The translations under genes and the position numbers were made by a program. A stretch of 64,000 nucleotides of DNA from Motacilla alba alba (lineage: Eukaryota; Chordata; Aves; Passeriformes; Motacillidae). Position 1 is the stretch's first letter; the number at the start of each line of letters is the position of its first letter. A model generated the notes under the pieces. That model ran no database searches and was not told where the DNA came from. It saw nothing but the letters and a program-made list of their open reading frames with translations. Shown here piece after piece: positions 25,201 to 38,000 of this stretch. The stretch is taken from positions 79,423,801 to 79,487,800 of the forward strand of contig NC_052017.1 of assembly GCF_015832195.1 (NCBI RefSeq), in the 5' to 3' direction.

Positions 25201-27953
25201 TCTTTGTAGGGCTGATTCTGCTGTTTCTTTCTCATTTTTGTGTAATTAGTTTTCTAGCTGGAATCCAACAGTTGTCTGCATGGGATCTGGCCACATCCTA
25301 TCTTTTTCTTCCTATTCCACCCTCGATTTTAACTCCAGTTTTGTTGTGAGGGGAGAGTAAATTATCTGTTTGGTTTGCCCTATCTTCTCTGATGTACGAT
25401 GTTGCCGCTTGAGGTCTCTAGCTCATTGAGTGTGCTCAAAACACATGGTTTTGTCTCTAGTCCTATCCTTCGGAAGTGCTGAGCAGAATTTACAACAAAG
25501 CTATCAATTCATATGAAAATGAGTTCATCCAAACTGTCTATCAAGTAAAAGACCTTTTTTTTCTTTTTTCTTTTTTTTTTTTTTTTTATGTGACAGTATC
25601 AGAAATACATTTGTTGCTCGCCTGTTACATGGAACATTAGAATCAAAGTTTCTGGTTATCACATTGCAGATATCCAAGACAGTAAAGCTGATTGTGATTG
25701 AAAGCATATTTATATTAAGCAGCAAATATGCTCATTTTTAATATAAAGAAAAGCGTTCATTAGAAAAAAGAAGTTCATTTCTTTTGAACAGAATGAAATG
25801 CAAGTTTAATTTTCAGAACATTGCTTGGGGCAATGGTTTGACATTTTCTTGAAAGCAATCTGATTATTTCTCAGAATTATGCTGAGAAATGTCACTTACT
25901 GTAGAAAATACCTTTCTAAGAAGTGAACCTCAGAAAAGAAAAGAAAAAAAATTTTCTTTTCCTTTACAAATTACTGTGTGCATTTTAGTTGCAGGGGCAA
26001 CAGCTCTACTTGTGTATTGAACTTGGTTTTATATGATGATGGAATTAATTCAGAATCTTAATGGGAAAATTATATGGATTGAACCAAGACCATTGTGCTA
26101 TTTTTGTGAAGTTGACCTTATAGAGAAGGTGTAAAGGCTTTCCAGTTTGAAATTTCAATACTCTTCTGCTGTAATTTTAATAACATGAAGTTAAGATCTG
26201 CTTGTGCAAAATTTCCCTTAAATGAAACAGACTTTTTCATCAGAATTAGTGGCAAAGATGCATTGCTTTGCTCAGACATGGCTTTTGAATGAGCAAATAT
26301 AACAAGGTAGTGCACTATCACTTACAGGACAAGCTAATAGAAGTATTTAGCTTATATAGTCATCCATATGAAGATTTCAGAAGACTTACTAGATCCTACT
26401 GGACAATGAAATGATATTTTAAATTGGATATCGAAAATAATGTGGTTAAACAGCTGGTCGGATTTACAGAGCCAAAATCCAGACTTTGATGATCAGATTT
26501 CATCTAGTGTAAAGTTTAAGGTTTCTGCCTAGGGTACCATTTTCACATCTGAATCACAATTTGTGGTTGTTGTATAGAACAAGGCCAACAGAATGCACTG
26601 TCTGGGAAATATCTTTTTCAGCACTGTAGAAGGTTTTAATAACTAGGTTTCTTCATTAAGAATATATATATATAAAATAAAGACTGTAAATATTTTAAAA
26701 GCTTGATAGTATTTTGATGCTTATTATTTAAATTCTACCCTGTATGATTTTTTTAAATTAAAAAATTAGTGGGGATTTGGACCTCCTCAATAGTTTACTC
26801 AGTACTATAGTTTACTGTCTATTTTAATATGACTTGCTTTCTAGTTAAAGAACTTTTTACGTGACAATGAAGTTGATCTATCTGTACTTTTGTGCAGTGC
26901 TTAATGCCATTGTAAAACAATGATATTTTCAGGGCACTATATTCTGTACATTAAGAAGATAATACAAAGCCAGTTGTTTTATTCTCAGTTCTGGAAAATG
27001 TAAATGTTACCTCCAATTAAAAAAAAAAAGTAATTATTATTGAAGACAGAGAAAAGAAAATGGATTTGTGTGGTATGCAACATGCAGTTTACAGCACAGA
27101 ACATGAAAATAAAGGGAGCGCCTCCAAAATTGTTTGAACAGCTTTAAGCTTACATTGAAGGGAACTCAACCTTGTACTATGCTTGTTGATAACATTGATT
27201 TAAATGTTCATATGTTAATGCCTATGTAAGTAGTTGGATATACAAGTTGATGTATCTAAAATCCATTCTGGCCCCTGTTACCTGAAATGTCCATGTCTTT
27301 ACCATTTAAAAGAAAAAAAAAAAATTTTATTGTTCAAACGTTTTGTAACAGTGACCCAGTATCTTCTTTTTCTTCCTTCCCTTTGATTCCTAGGTTTACA
27401 GATGGGGAAATGGATAAGAGAAAATAAAATATTTTTCACTCAAGGTGAATTAAGGTGGTCAGTGAAAGGACCCAAGTGCCTGTAGTCCCAGCCATATGAC
27501 TTTCCTTATTCTTAATCAAATTCTCTTTCAAGCAATGTTAGTTTTAATTAAATAGAACTAGTCCTATCTCTAAGCTTCATTAAGGTATCATTTAGAAACT
27601 AGGGAGATGAGAAAAGGATGCCAGAGTTCCTTCAGCAGGACCTTAAATTCTGTTTCTAAACCGTAATGCAATTTCATATTCCAGTTTATTTAATCATGAA
27701 GGGCACTGGTTTCTATTGAACCCTTCTGAAATACAAAAAATGCTGGTTGTATTCTAAAGGAGCCTTCTAAATTATATTAAAAAAAATGTCCATACATACA
27801 TCTCACCTTAAACTTTTTTGGGGTTTGGAGATAACAAAACAGCCTTAATTGTGGGGGAAAATTTGCTTAATTTAATACTCAATACCTGGGAAAAAACACA
27901 CAAGTTGTGACTGAAGTGTTTCTAGTTGGAAATTGGCATTATGGGAATCTCAT
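25201..27953. other. Unique AT-rich noncoding DNA
   Basis: Holds a T-rich tract at 25555-25587 and a short (AT)n run near 26664-26675. No gene or transposon recognised; open frames are 67 codons or less apart from the edge frames that enter the CR1 at right. Confidence 0.7.
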
Positions 27954-28540
27954 GAGGTCCAGCAAGACCAAGTGCAAGGTGCTGCTCCTGGGTCAGGGTA
28001 ACCCCTGGTACCAACCCAGGCTGGAGGGTGAACAGATCAGGGAAGCCCTTCCCAGAAGGACTTGGGGAGTGCTGGTGAGTGAGAGGCTGGACATGAGCCA
28101 CCCATGGGCACTCACCCAGAGAGCCAAACGTGTCCTGGGCTGCATCCAAAGCAGCATGGCCAGCAGGGCGAGGGAGGGGATTCTGCCCCCCCTACTCTGC
28201 TCTGGTGAGACCCCACCTGCAGTGCTGCATCCAGCTCTGGGGTCCCCAGCATAAGAAGGACAGGGAACTGTTGGAGCAAGTCCAGATGAGGCCACTGAGA
28301 TGGTCAGAGAGGTGGAGCACCTCTCCTGTGAGGAAAGGCTGAGAATTAGGGTAGTTTGTTCTGGAGGAGAAGGCTCTGGGAAAACCTTATAGAAGACTTC
28401 CAGTACCTAAAAGAGTGTTACAAGAAAGCCAAAGAAGGATTTTTTACAAGGACATGTAGTGATGGGACAAGGAGGAATGGCATCAAGCTGGAGGAGAGTA
28501 GATTTAGATTAGATACTAGGAAGAAATTCTTTTTGTAAGA
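27954..28540 (+). pseudogene. CR1 reverse transcriptase C-terminal fragment, frameshifted
   Basis: Plus-strand translation gives CR1 RT phrases in two frames. The first frame has KCKVLLLGQGNP, WGVLVSERLDMSH and AREGILP. The continuation [20 protein letters not shown] is in the next frame. The switch falls at a run of seven C bases at 28186-28192, a likely slippage indel. Further on, a third piece (28356-28538) reads GIKLEESRFRLDTRKKFFL, the conserved end region. The catalytic RT core is absent through truncation. Confidence 0.92.
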
Positions 28541-28728
28541 AGTGTGGTGAAACACTGGAATGCGATGTTAAGAGAAGCTTCAAATTTCCCATCCCTCACA
28601 GTGTTGAAGGCCAAATTAGATGGGACTTTTAGCAAAATAGTCTAATAGGAGATGTCCCAGGCCACAGCAGAAGGGTTGGAATTAAATTACTTTTAACGTC
28701 CCCTCCAACTGAAACCATTGTATGATTT
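27954..28728 (+). mobile_element. CR1 LINE, 5'-truncated, plus strand
   Basis: A ~775-bp CR1 copy. It starts inside the reverse transcriptase ORF (TCATGAGGTCCAGCAAGACC) and runs through the C-terminus and 3' region to a decayed terminus near CCCTCCAACTGAAACC and TGTATGATTTG. It starts further upstream in the ORF than the 4.86 kb copy but is otherwise the same part of the element, and 28196-28260 is identical in reverse complement to 5337-5401. I could not find a convincing target-site duplication. Confidence 0.95.
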
Positions 28729-28947
28729 GGGACAACTAGAAAGTAGTAACTTTTCAGATGCTCTCTTTTGATCCTAAAATATTGTTACTGTCATCCTGAA
28801 ATCAGGTTTGTCTGTATGTGATATTCTATTGTGCATGGGGCTTTTTCGTTTAAGCACAATAAAGTTCAGAGTTTCAGGTTTTCATCCTGTATTTGGGATT
28901 TGTAGACAGGTCAGAGAATTACATGACTGTGGAAACATGTCTCTTCA

Positions 28948-28967
28948 GGGAGGAGGAGGAGGAGGAA
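28948..28967. repeat. (GGA)n microsatellite
   Basis: About six GGA/AGG units in a row. Short simple repeat. Confidence 0.85.
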
Positions 28968-30297
28968 ACATAATGTTGTAATAATGTTTAAAACCAAGGG
29001 GCTGAAAACTGTTGACTTTTCCTTAGAGGTGAACTGCAGCACCATATGTGAGCAATCTAAAGCAGTCTCTTTAATTGCACAGTGTTTTGAAATTTGCAGC
29101 ATATGCTTGTGTGTGGGGATGACTAATTGATGTCCACTCAGTTTTCACAACACTCTCAAGAGCAGAAACTGCATTCCAACATGGTAACTTCTTTTTTGTA
29201 AAGTAATGGTTAGAGGTAATGGTACAGGTGCTAGGAGGAAATGGCAAGGCGGGCATTGAGCGGGCATTTTGCCCTGAATTCATATATTTAAAATTGCTTG
29301 CACTCCCTGTGAAATTTGTAAAGTTAAAGCCATCTCCTTAATTTCTTTTCAATTTGTTTTTCCAGCTGAATTTAATCATCTGAGAGGTAGCGGACTGAGG
29401 ATGTGTCCTGAAAGAACATTGGTTTGTTTATTTGGTTTGTATTGTTTTTCTCTGGAGACAGAGCACAGCCAGTGTTATCTTTGTTTAGCAGTCTCACCAA
29501 TATGCCTTATTCCTGGCCAGTTCCTTCCCTCTTCCTAGAGGGGATCAAACAGCTTTCATCCTCTTCAGCTCACTGCTTGCACTATCTGCAGAGCTCTTGT
29601 TTTGAGGCATTTCTTTTATGTCTTTAGTAATCTGGGACCTAAGGAATTGGCCTTGTTGCTTTCCAGCACCAAGGAATTGAGCCAGGGACTAAGGAAGGAC
29701 TTGCAGTTCAAATCCAAGAATAGTTGTGGTAAACTGTAAATTGATTTAAAAAAATAAATTTAAAAAATCACTTCTTTTTTAGCATTTCCTCTCAGCACTA
29801 TGCCTTAGAAAGAAATGACCCAATGAACTGTATCTTCTTTTCTTCCTCTTTGCTTTTCTTTGCTGTCCCAGCATTTTCCCTTTCTTATTTCTGAATCTGC
29901 AAGTTGGCTGCATCTAAGCAATTCTTTCCCCTTTTTATTTTGTTACTCACTCTAAAGATAGGATATATATTTGTTACATATACAAGAAAAACCTCCTGAA
30001 GTGACATGGAATGATTTCACTCTCACCAAGAGTGACACTTGCACATGACATGTGCTCTATTTGCCTTGCAAGCACGAGCTGTGTTCTGAGCAGCCTTCAG
30101 CTGTGTTTAAAGTACACACTGCCCTGTGATTTCTGGATGCAGCCACACGCTCTCTTTTTCTAGTCAGGAAATGTGCAAAAATTAGAAATCTATGTACTTC
30201 AAAAAGCGCAAAAAATTATTTTGGACTCTCTCAGTGTGTTTTAGAATTTAGGCTCGATACTCAGTATTCAAAATGAATCAGATTCACATTAACAGAT

Positions 30298-30320
30298 TCC
30301 CTATAGCCTGACTATAGGGA
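30298..30320. repeat. Perfect 9-bp stem hairpin
   Basis: TCCCTATAG at 30298-30306 and CTATAGGGA at 30312-30320 are exact reverse complements around a five-base loop. No poly-T run follows that would suggest a small RNA gene. Confidence 0.85.
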
Positions 30321-31127
30321 GCTACTAATGTAGGCAAAGAGTGAGCTCTTACTTAGGCTTCTATTTAGTTTCACTTGATCTGATCCCTTCAGGAAGAAAT
30401 TACATCAGCTTCATTGCTCTCTAGGTAGAAACATGAAGTCCTTAGTGGTAGGCTGAAAACTGGGCTACAGTATGATTAGAAAATGAGGTGGAAACTTAAA
30501 GTGACCCAGTCTACTATAGGATATTCATAAAATGAAAGCCTGGGTTGTCAGCTCTTTTATGTCTGGAAAGTTTCTTCCAAAGAACATGTAGTTCATTCAT
30601 CCAGGTAAGTTTAGCACCTGGAATGACACAGGCGAAAGCCTTAATAGGAGTGGGTCTTACCTCTTAACTTCACTGATATTTTGCTACTGAAAGTAATTTG
30701 CTTTACATTGTTGTACTGAGAAAAACACATTTGCAGTGTTCTCCCCATCTTTTTGGTTCTAGCAGAGAACATGTGCCCCAATGCCTTTAAAAAACTTGCA
30801 CAGCTATTATTTTAAGACCAGTATCCCTATGGTTTTCATAGTATTTGTTCTGGAAAGTAGATACAGGAGGAAAGTAAATCTGCCTGCATATTGATTAAAG
30901 GAGCAATGTAGCCTCTGAAAACCATTCCCTCACAATTGTTTTCCCAGTGACCTTCTTTTTTTACTGAGGAATTCAAGTGTGGTCCTACAGCTTCTGAAGA
31001 GCAAAGTGCTGCCTGTCAACACATCTGTGAGATTTTGGACACCAATACTGCAGTTTTCCAAACCACTATCTTCTTAACCCGTAATTGCCCAGATGAGATG
31101 TCCCACTGATTTGTAAGTGAGGGAGAC

Positions 31128-31157
31128 TCCTTTCTCACAGTAGTCCTTTCTCACAGT
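31128..31157. repeat. Two-copy tandem repeat, 16-bp period
   Basis: TCCTTTCTCACAGT at 31128-31141 recurs exactly at 31144-31157. Confidence 0.9.
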
Positions 31158-31527
31158 GTCCTTCTTTCGGTGGAACAGTGAAATTCAAAGATCTTTGTAC
31201 TAATTAATATATGCCTATTTGAATTTGTCCACTGCACAGAAAGAAGCAGCCTGCAATGAAGGGCTCCCATGTCACATAAGGGTCACAGGATGTGGATTAT
31301 TATGTAATGAGTGCTTTAAAGTAAATATGCAGGCATGTATGCATAGGTATGCACGCATAAACATGGTTTTAATACGTAGGGTGTATTTACAGATATGTAC
31401 TTGCAGGTTTTTTAAACTGAAAACCCTCTTGCTTGATGAATACAAGTCTTGCCCCTCCTTAGACATATTTTTTGTCTTTTAGTTATTGTATTTTTACACT
31501 TGCTAGTATTTTCAGAAATAAGCTCAG

Positions 31528-32033
31528 CACCCACACCTGTGTACTGTGTTCAGTTTTGATTTTTGCTATACAAAAAAAGTGCGCACAAGCTGGAAAGGAT
31601 CCACAGAAGGGCCACAAATATGATCAAAGGACTGGGAAATGTGCCACGTGAGGAAAGGCCGAGAGAGCTGGGTTTGTTCAGCCTGGAGAAAAGAAGGCTT
31701 ATCAGTATGTTCCAGTATTTAAAGGCTGGCTAAAAAAAAACCATGGAGACTCCATTTTTACAAGGAATTGCATGAAAAAGATGAGGGGTAATGCATCCCA
31801 GTTTCTCCGTGGAGATTCTGGTTGAACATAAGAGGAAAATTTTTCACAATGAAAACAATTACCCATTGGAATAATCTCCCTAGGGAAGTGGTGGATTCCC
31901 CAATGTCAAACACTTATAAGAGCCAGCTGGACAGGGTGCTGGGCCATCTTGACTAGACTGTGCTTTTGCCAGGAAAGGTTGGGCCAGATTATCCTTGAGG
32001 TTTCTTCCAACCTGGTATTTTAGTATTCTAACT
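31528..32033 (+). mobile_element. CR1 LINE, 5'-truncated, plus strand
   Basis: A ~500-bp plus-strand CR1 beginning in the ORF (ACCTGTGTACTGTGTTCAGT) and ending with GGTTTCTTCCAACCTGG and a terminal unit resembling GTATTCTA. It includes the end of the reverse transcriptase ORF and the 3' region. It is more diverged from the 4.86 and 27.95 kb copies than those are from each other, so it is probably a different subfamily or older. No clear target-site duplication. Confidence 0.93.
31536..31733 (+). pseudogene. CR1 RT C-terminal fragment with in-frame stop
   Basis: One frame can be followed across this piece. It reads YCVQF, then a TGA stop at 31557-31559 where the family normally has tryptophan, then FLLYKKSAHKLERIHRR, ATNMIKGL and ELGLFSLEKRRL. 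It ends at TAA 31731-31733 beside an A-rich run. The frame is otherwise open for 48 codons after 31587, which is why the family resemblance is so clear. Not functional. Confidence 0.88.
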
Positions 32034-35000
32034 ACAAAGCTGAAGCAATGAAAAAAGAAGGAATATTTCTCATTATGTTGTTCCATCTTTTAACAGATAA
32101 AAGTGATGCTTTCATAGTTTTCTTCTAAAGCATTAGCTGTACAATTCCCTTAGGATTTTCTACATCAGAAATTCAAAGGTAACACTGACAGCCGTGACAG
32201 CAAGACTGAGGTGTTGATCTGCAGATGTATGGTGTCTCAGTTATTTTCAGTCTCTTAAAAAAAGTTAGAAAAAATGGTATTGGACATATACATCTACATA
32301 ATGGTTTTGAAAAATTATTCTTCATCTCCAGTTAAGGTTTTACTTTCTGTCTTAAAGTATTTCCATTTCTGATGGGAAACTTTGTAAAAGATAAGCAACT
32401 TAGGGGAAGTTTTAAGATTTCTTAATGCTCAGCAGTGAACAAAGGCTTGTTATCAAATGTCTTCCACTGCTGCAATAGCTTTCGAAAAAAAAAAGTATTT
32501 AATGTATTTCTTAAAATATTAAATAGTTGTAGTTAATGTTTGACCTTATGCAAAAGTATAAAAAAATTATAATAAAGGATCTGCTTTAGCAAACTGATTA
32601 TGCTACTCTCATTCATGCATGGAGTTTGATTGACTTCACCAGTGCCTCTCATCAAAGTCTTCTTCAACTTCAACCAAATGGATGGTATTATTCATTTTAA
32701 ATCATTTCCCTACAAGTGTTACTTAAAAAAAAAAAAAGTCAACCAAACCATCCAAATTGCACTTACCTTTCCTTTACCTTTATTTAAAGCTTCCATATTT
32801 TCACTGAAGTAATCATAGTTCCTGAAAAGCATAAATAGAAAATCAAAGTAATATTGAGGCATTTCATCAATGGGGTGTTAGCTGTTCAAGATGGATTTGA
32901 AAGCTTCTCTCCTGGGATCTACGCAAGAAACCACTGCTGTGTTAGGTATGCCATATTTTTATTGTGCTATATATTTAAATTTCTGAAAGGAAAGATAATT
33001 TTGTTTCAGATCTGATTTTACATAATAAATTGATCAAACTACTTGGTTAGTGAGTAAAAGTATCCCATCTTATTTAATAATCTAAATGTGTGTATTTATT
33101 GTTGGTGAAGTACCGTTAGTAATTCTTTATATGCATGTACTTAAATTAAAAAGCCATGTGTTACAATTTGCTGGTGGTAGGAACTGGAAAAAAAGAGATG
33201 TCCTTAGGTTTCCAAAACCTGACTTATGAGTGTAGTGATCATCTCAAGTAGTTCTGTATAAAATTGCTTGGTCTTTTTGTCATGCATTTTCCATTTAAGT
33301 CAGGGGAAGTTGTATAGCTAAAATCACACTGAATTCATTGCAAATCTAGGGCATGCTTAAAGGGCACTTCATCTGAGCAAAGAAATCATTGCTCTGATTG
33401 TGGCTATGTTAAGTGAGAGATTGAATAGCTTTTAGTTTATTGCTCATTTGAAAGCTAGAGGGAAAAATGGCCTTTGTCTACCTGCCAAGATCTTCCCCTC
33501 CCCCGCCCAGACTTCCTAAAAATGCTTATTTTGAATCTGGCAGCAGTTACCCATCATTTCTTTTAGGAGATTTTTTTTTAGAGCATTTTTGTTTCTTTCT
33601 TTCCTGTAATAAATTTTATCTATTTATAAAGTGTAATAACCAAAAAGCTAATGTGGCTTGAAAACAAGCCCCAAAGAAAGAGTCACTTATCGATAATTTG
33701 ATACTTAATTCAAAATCTAATCACTAATATGTACTCTTCAGTTGCTCAGTTTTTTTCTCTGTACAATGATAAATGAATCTGTTTCCTTAGGAAAATTTTA
33801 AAAGTCCTACCTCTGTGTAAATACTATAATGACATCTGACTGCAAATGCAATAAAATTGTGTCATAATGTTGAAATCCAATAATTGTAGCTTGTAGCAAA
33901 TTTGTCTTCTGCATATATGTGGCTATGACACTTTGTTGTTGTGTAATTTAAAAAGGAAAATGAAATTATGAAGTCTTTTGTTACCTTAAACAATAGTGCA
34001 TTTAATGCATTAATTAGGCTGTGTTTGCTCTGAGACCAGCAAAAGAACAGAAACTATCTGTTGTTTTCAGGGTAGATCATTAAATAACACAAGGTTTTCT
34101 TAATAGAAGTGATCCTGATCTTATTGTGATTTTGCATTTATTCTGCTTTTAATCTTCTCATTTATTTGGGAATTTTTCAGCTCCTGGCAACACCATGGTT
34201 ATCAGGTAGGCAGTTCTTGAAGATTTTCGTGAGAGGTTTGTTTTTATGGAGGAAAAAAAAGTTTGATTTTTTTTTCCTTCAAAGTTGTCTCATGATAAAG
34301 CACTTTCCATACTCAGGGGTTCCACTTAAGGGTGTAGCTAAATAAACCTGAAATCTTGCCAAGTCCTGCAACTCATTGCAAGAACAAATGAAAACAGTTC
34401 CTGAACAGTGTGTCTTTCTAGGTGGTGTTGTGAACACGTCCATTTATACTTTGCCCTTGTAAGACAGTGTTACTTCCTTAGAGATTTAAATAGCTTTTAT
34501 GTTTGCTCTAGAGTGACTGCTGATGCCAGGAACAAAGGCAAGAAATAGTTTCCCAAGAAGAAAAAAAATAAGTCAGTTTAGAAAAATTCCATCTCTGTAT
34601 GAACTAGATTCAGATTTTATTAGTGGGTGTGAAACTGAAAAGGAGGTACTCATGATGATATTAATAAGCACGAGCCAAAGGGAACAAACTCTACAGAAGT
34701 TAAATTTGGGGTGAGTTTAGTAACGAGTTCTGAGGCTATGCTTCCTCTTTGCTCTTTGCTTCACTGTGTTCGCTGGATTGTAAGAAAATCAAGTAATTAA
34801 GTAATTAAGCATTCCTGCTACTTGAAACCCTTTCCTAAGTTAAATGTGTCCTTTTTATTGGTCCTATGTTAGCCAAGCCAAGACTTTTCTCTATTTATAA
34901 CACCTCTTCTTTCAATATTTTTACTTTGAGCATCCTCTCACCTAAGCTCTGATGTCATTTTAGCTATCATGGTCTTTTATTCTCCTCCATCTAAATGAAA

Positions 35001-38000
35001 ACAACCCCTTATTAAACCCCTTGATAAACACTTAAATTCCAAGGATATAAAATTAGCAGGCTGTAATCTTTCTGATGGCTATTACAAAAAATGCTGACCA
35101 GCAAAAATAGAATGTTGTAGCAACATGATTCCTGCTTGATAAAGATGCTACTACAGATAATGATGCTGCCAGTTAAATGTCATTACAGTATGAGACATTT
35201 ATCAGAAACAAACATCAGGCCTCAGCTGATGTGCATATTGATCCAAAACATTATTTCATCAGGAGCATGGAAGGTGTTTATTTTTGCATCGAGGTTAAGC
35301 ACGTTTGGATGATGATTCCTTAATCACCTTAAGAGGATATTTAGGAGAGATACTTTCTCTTTTTGCCTTCATGATTAGGGAGGCTGAAATTCTCTTCTGA
35401 AGTTGTGTGGTTGCCAGACCCAGGAGAGACCTTTGGTTTCTCTGAGCAGTACACCCTGGTGTTGCCAGTACAAATGCAATGGGAGAATTTTGAATCTTGT
35501 GTAGACTCTGAAATATGTTTAAAGTGCAGTGTACATATGGCAAAAGACTTGCCTATCATAAAAGTATGGGTCTTCCACAAAAAACTGCATCCTCTGCTGG
35601 CAGCCAAACTGGGAAGAAAATGAGGTGGTAGTGCAGGATTGGCAGTTTTCATGAAAGTCAATGGTCTGATTAAAAGCTGGAAGCTTGTGGCTTATAAACC
35701 ACTGTGACAATATTTCATCATTAATAAGCATTACAAAATGCAGTTTAAAGTAATGGTGATAGTCTTGGTTGAAAATGCATTATTGGATTATTCCTGGTAA
35801 TTACATAATCTGATCAATTGGATTTCAGGGAGAAAGAGCTTTCTTCATAATGTGACTTAAATACCTTTAACAACATGTCCATGTTACAGAAAAGACATTT
35901 TTAGGGAAGGACTGTCTTAGCAAAACAGCTTTGTTTCCTATTAGTTTACTTAAGTGTTTTCAGAGATATCCTTCCTGCAGATCAAGGTAAGCTTAAAAAA
36001 ATAGAATATTAACAGTTTTACAGGCCATTATGTAAGAATACTGTCTGTAAGAACTGCTTCACAAGATCCAGTTTCCAGCATCATTTCTCTCTGTTTCAAA
36101 ATAATTATAATTGACAATTACTGTATATGTTTGATTTCCATGAGGTTTTATTGGAAAATATTGCCATATAAGATTAAGTTTTGAAGTTCATTTTTTGCAT
36201 ATTTTAATCTATTTTTTATACATAAGTCAGAAATAAATACTTTAATTGTTTTGGCTTATACAAAACAGGAAAAAGTAAAACTTGCTTGGCATGCAGTTTA
36301 GCTATTTTAATCTTTAGTGTGGTTTATGGAGAATGGAGGTGTTTGGTTTGGATTTTTTTGTTTGTGTTTGGTTCAGGATTTTTTTTGCCTGTTTTCTTTT
36401 CGGTGTTTGATTTTGTGCTGATTTTGTTCGTGGTTTGTTTTTCTTTCTGAAATAGTGTAAATCTTTTTGTAAAGCATTTATGTTTTTCCTTGGAGGCAGT
36501 ATTTAATTTAGATGAAGTACCTTTCTGGAAGAAACCATGCTTCTCCCCTATTTCAATCTGTGATGTAAAACGTAAGTAGATAATTGGATCTTTGGGAGAC
36601 ATTTCGTAAGAGTTAATATCTCATAAAGCAATGTGTGCTGGATATGTTTAGAAAATTACAGACACCACACTATTTGTGTAAACCTCTCAGTATTACACAT
36701 TTGAGATGTTAATATCTCCTGTAGAAAGAGAAAAATTAAAGTACTGCCCACATTGCCTACAACTTGAAGTATGAGACATGAATAGCATCTGTTCAGTGCA
36801 CGCAGCTTCAGGATGTCATGGCCTCTAGTCAGAAGGAAACCCAGGGAAGAGAAGTCTTGTGATTCATTCTGATTATAGCCAAGTTTGCTCTTGATTTAAT
36901 TTCTGCCAGTAGCAAACCCCAGAAATAGGTATCATCTGCCAAGAATTCCCTCCTTCTGGGTGCATGAAACCAAAATGCTTGGAACCCATCAAACTTTGTG
37001 TGGTTGGGTTAGAGAAGAGTAGACAGTGAGTCTTCAAAAAGGCATTGCATCCAGGGATTTGCCAGCTAGACTGACTGCCCAGTACTGGGCATTTCACACA
37101 GAATATTGCCAGCTGCCACAGAGCAGCAGCACAGCCTAAAACATGTATTATGCTTTCACCTCCCATACAATACATATTATAGAAAGCATGATACAGGTTT
37201 TTATAGCAAAGTCCTAGTCTAGAATGTTGGAACATTTCACTGACTTCTTTGTGTACCAAAAATACAAACAAACAAAAAAGATATATCTATATATGATATA
37301 GATCTAGGCTGGACAAATTCAGTTTCTTGTCAGTATTTCCCCACTCCAAGTCAAAAACCTCTGTCAGACACACTTCTCAAATGTATGAGAAATTTTTTGA
37401 AATTCCAGGCCCTTGAAGAGTAATCAGCAGTGATGGAGCCATGCTTGATTTTTCATCCACTGCCTTCCTTCCCAAGGTAGAGGAGACAGATTTGGCTTTA
37501 GCAAGCTGAGGAAAAAATATCAGTTATAAAAGCAGTACATGGAAGCTTTCAAGAGCAGTGAATCAATATCCTGATATTTCCTAAGTTTCTGTTATGTTTG
37601 GGCAATGATTTTTGTTATAAATGTGACGGTATTTTATTAGTATACAAAGTGTCTTATAAAACATTTCTAAATTTAAAACTTTTGTCCTTAATGTTATATG
37701 TGGATCTGTGTTTGGACTACTTGTTCTTCCCTCTGTAGTAACAAAACTGGTGGTCTATTTGGCAGTGATAACTGCTTTACTTAGTTGACTTTAAATAGTA
37801 TTGCTATTTCTTCATTTGCCATAGAAATGTTTTCTTCCCAAATAGAATCTGAAATATTTCTAAAATGGCAGATACAATTTAGTTTTGAAGCCACAGTATC
37901 TGATGCTCCTGTAGTTAAGGATGCTTTGAGTAGTGCATGATAAGCAGAACTTAAATTCCTTGACATTTAATATTAAAAAAATGGAAATATCATTATCAGT

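Larger units (their letters stand above)
28729..31527. other. Unique noncoding DNA
   Basis: Contains a (GGA)6-like run at 28948-28967, a perfect 9-bp stem hairpin at 30298-30320 and a two-copy 16-bp repeat at 31128-31157. A strong donor-like splice sequence, CCAGGTAAGT, lies at 30601-30610, but no matching exon is apparent. No gene recognised. Confidence 0.65.

Noticed and set aside
36873..37271. 132-codon minus-strand open frame
   Set aside because: No family motif, no supporting splice context, and a length reachable by chance among many frames in 64 kb.
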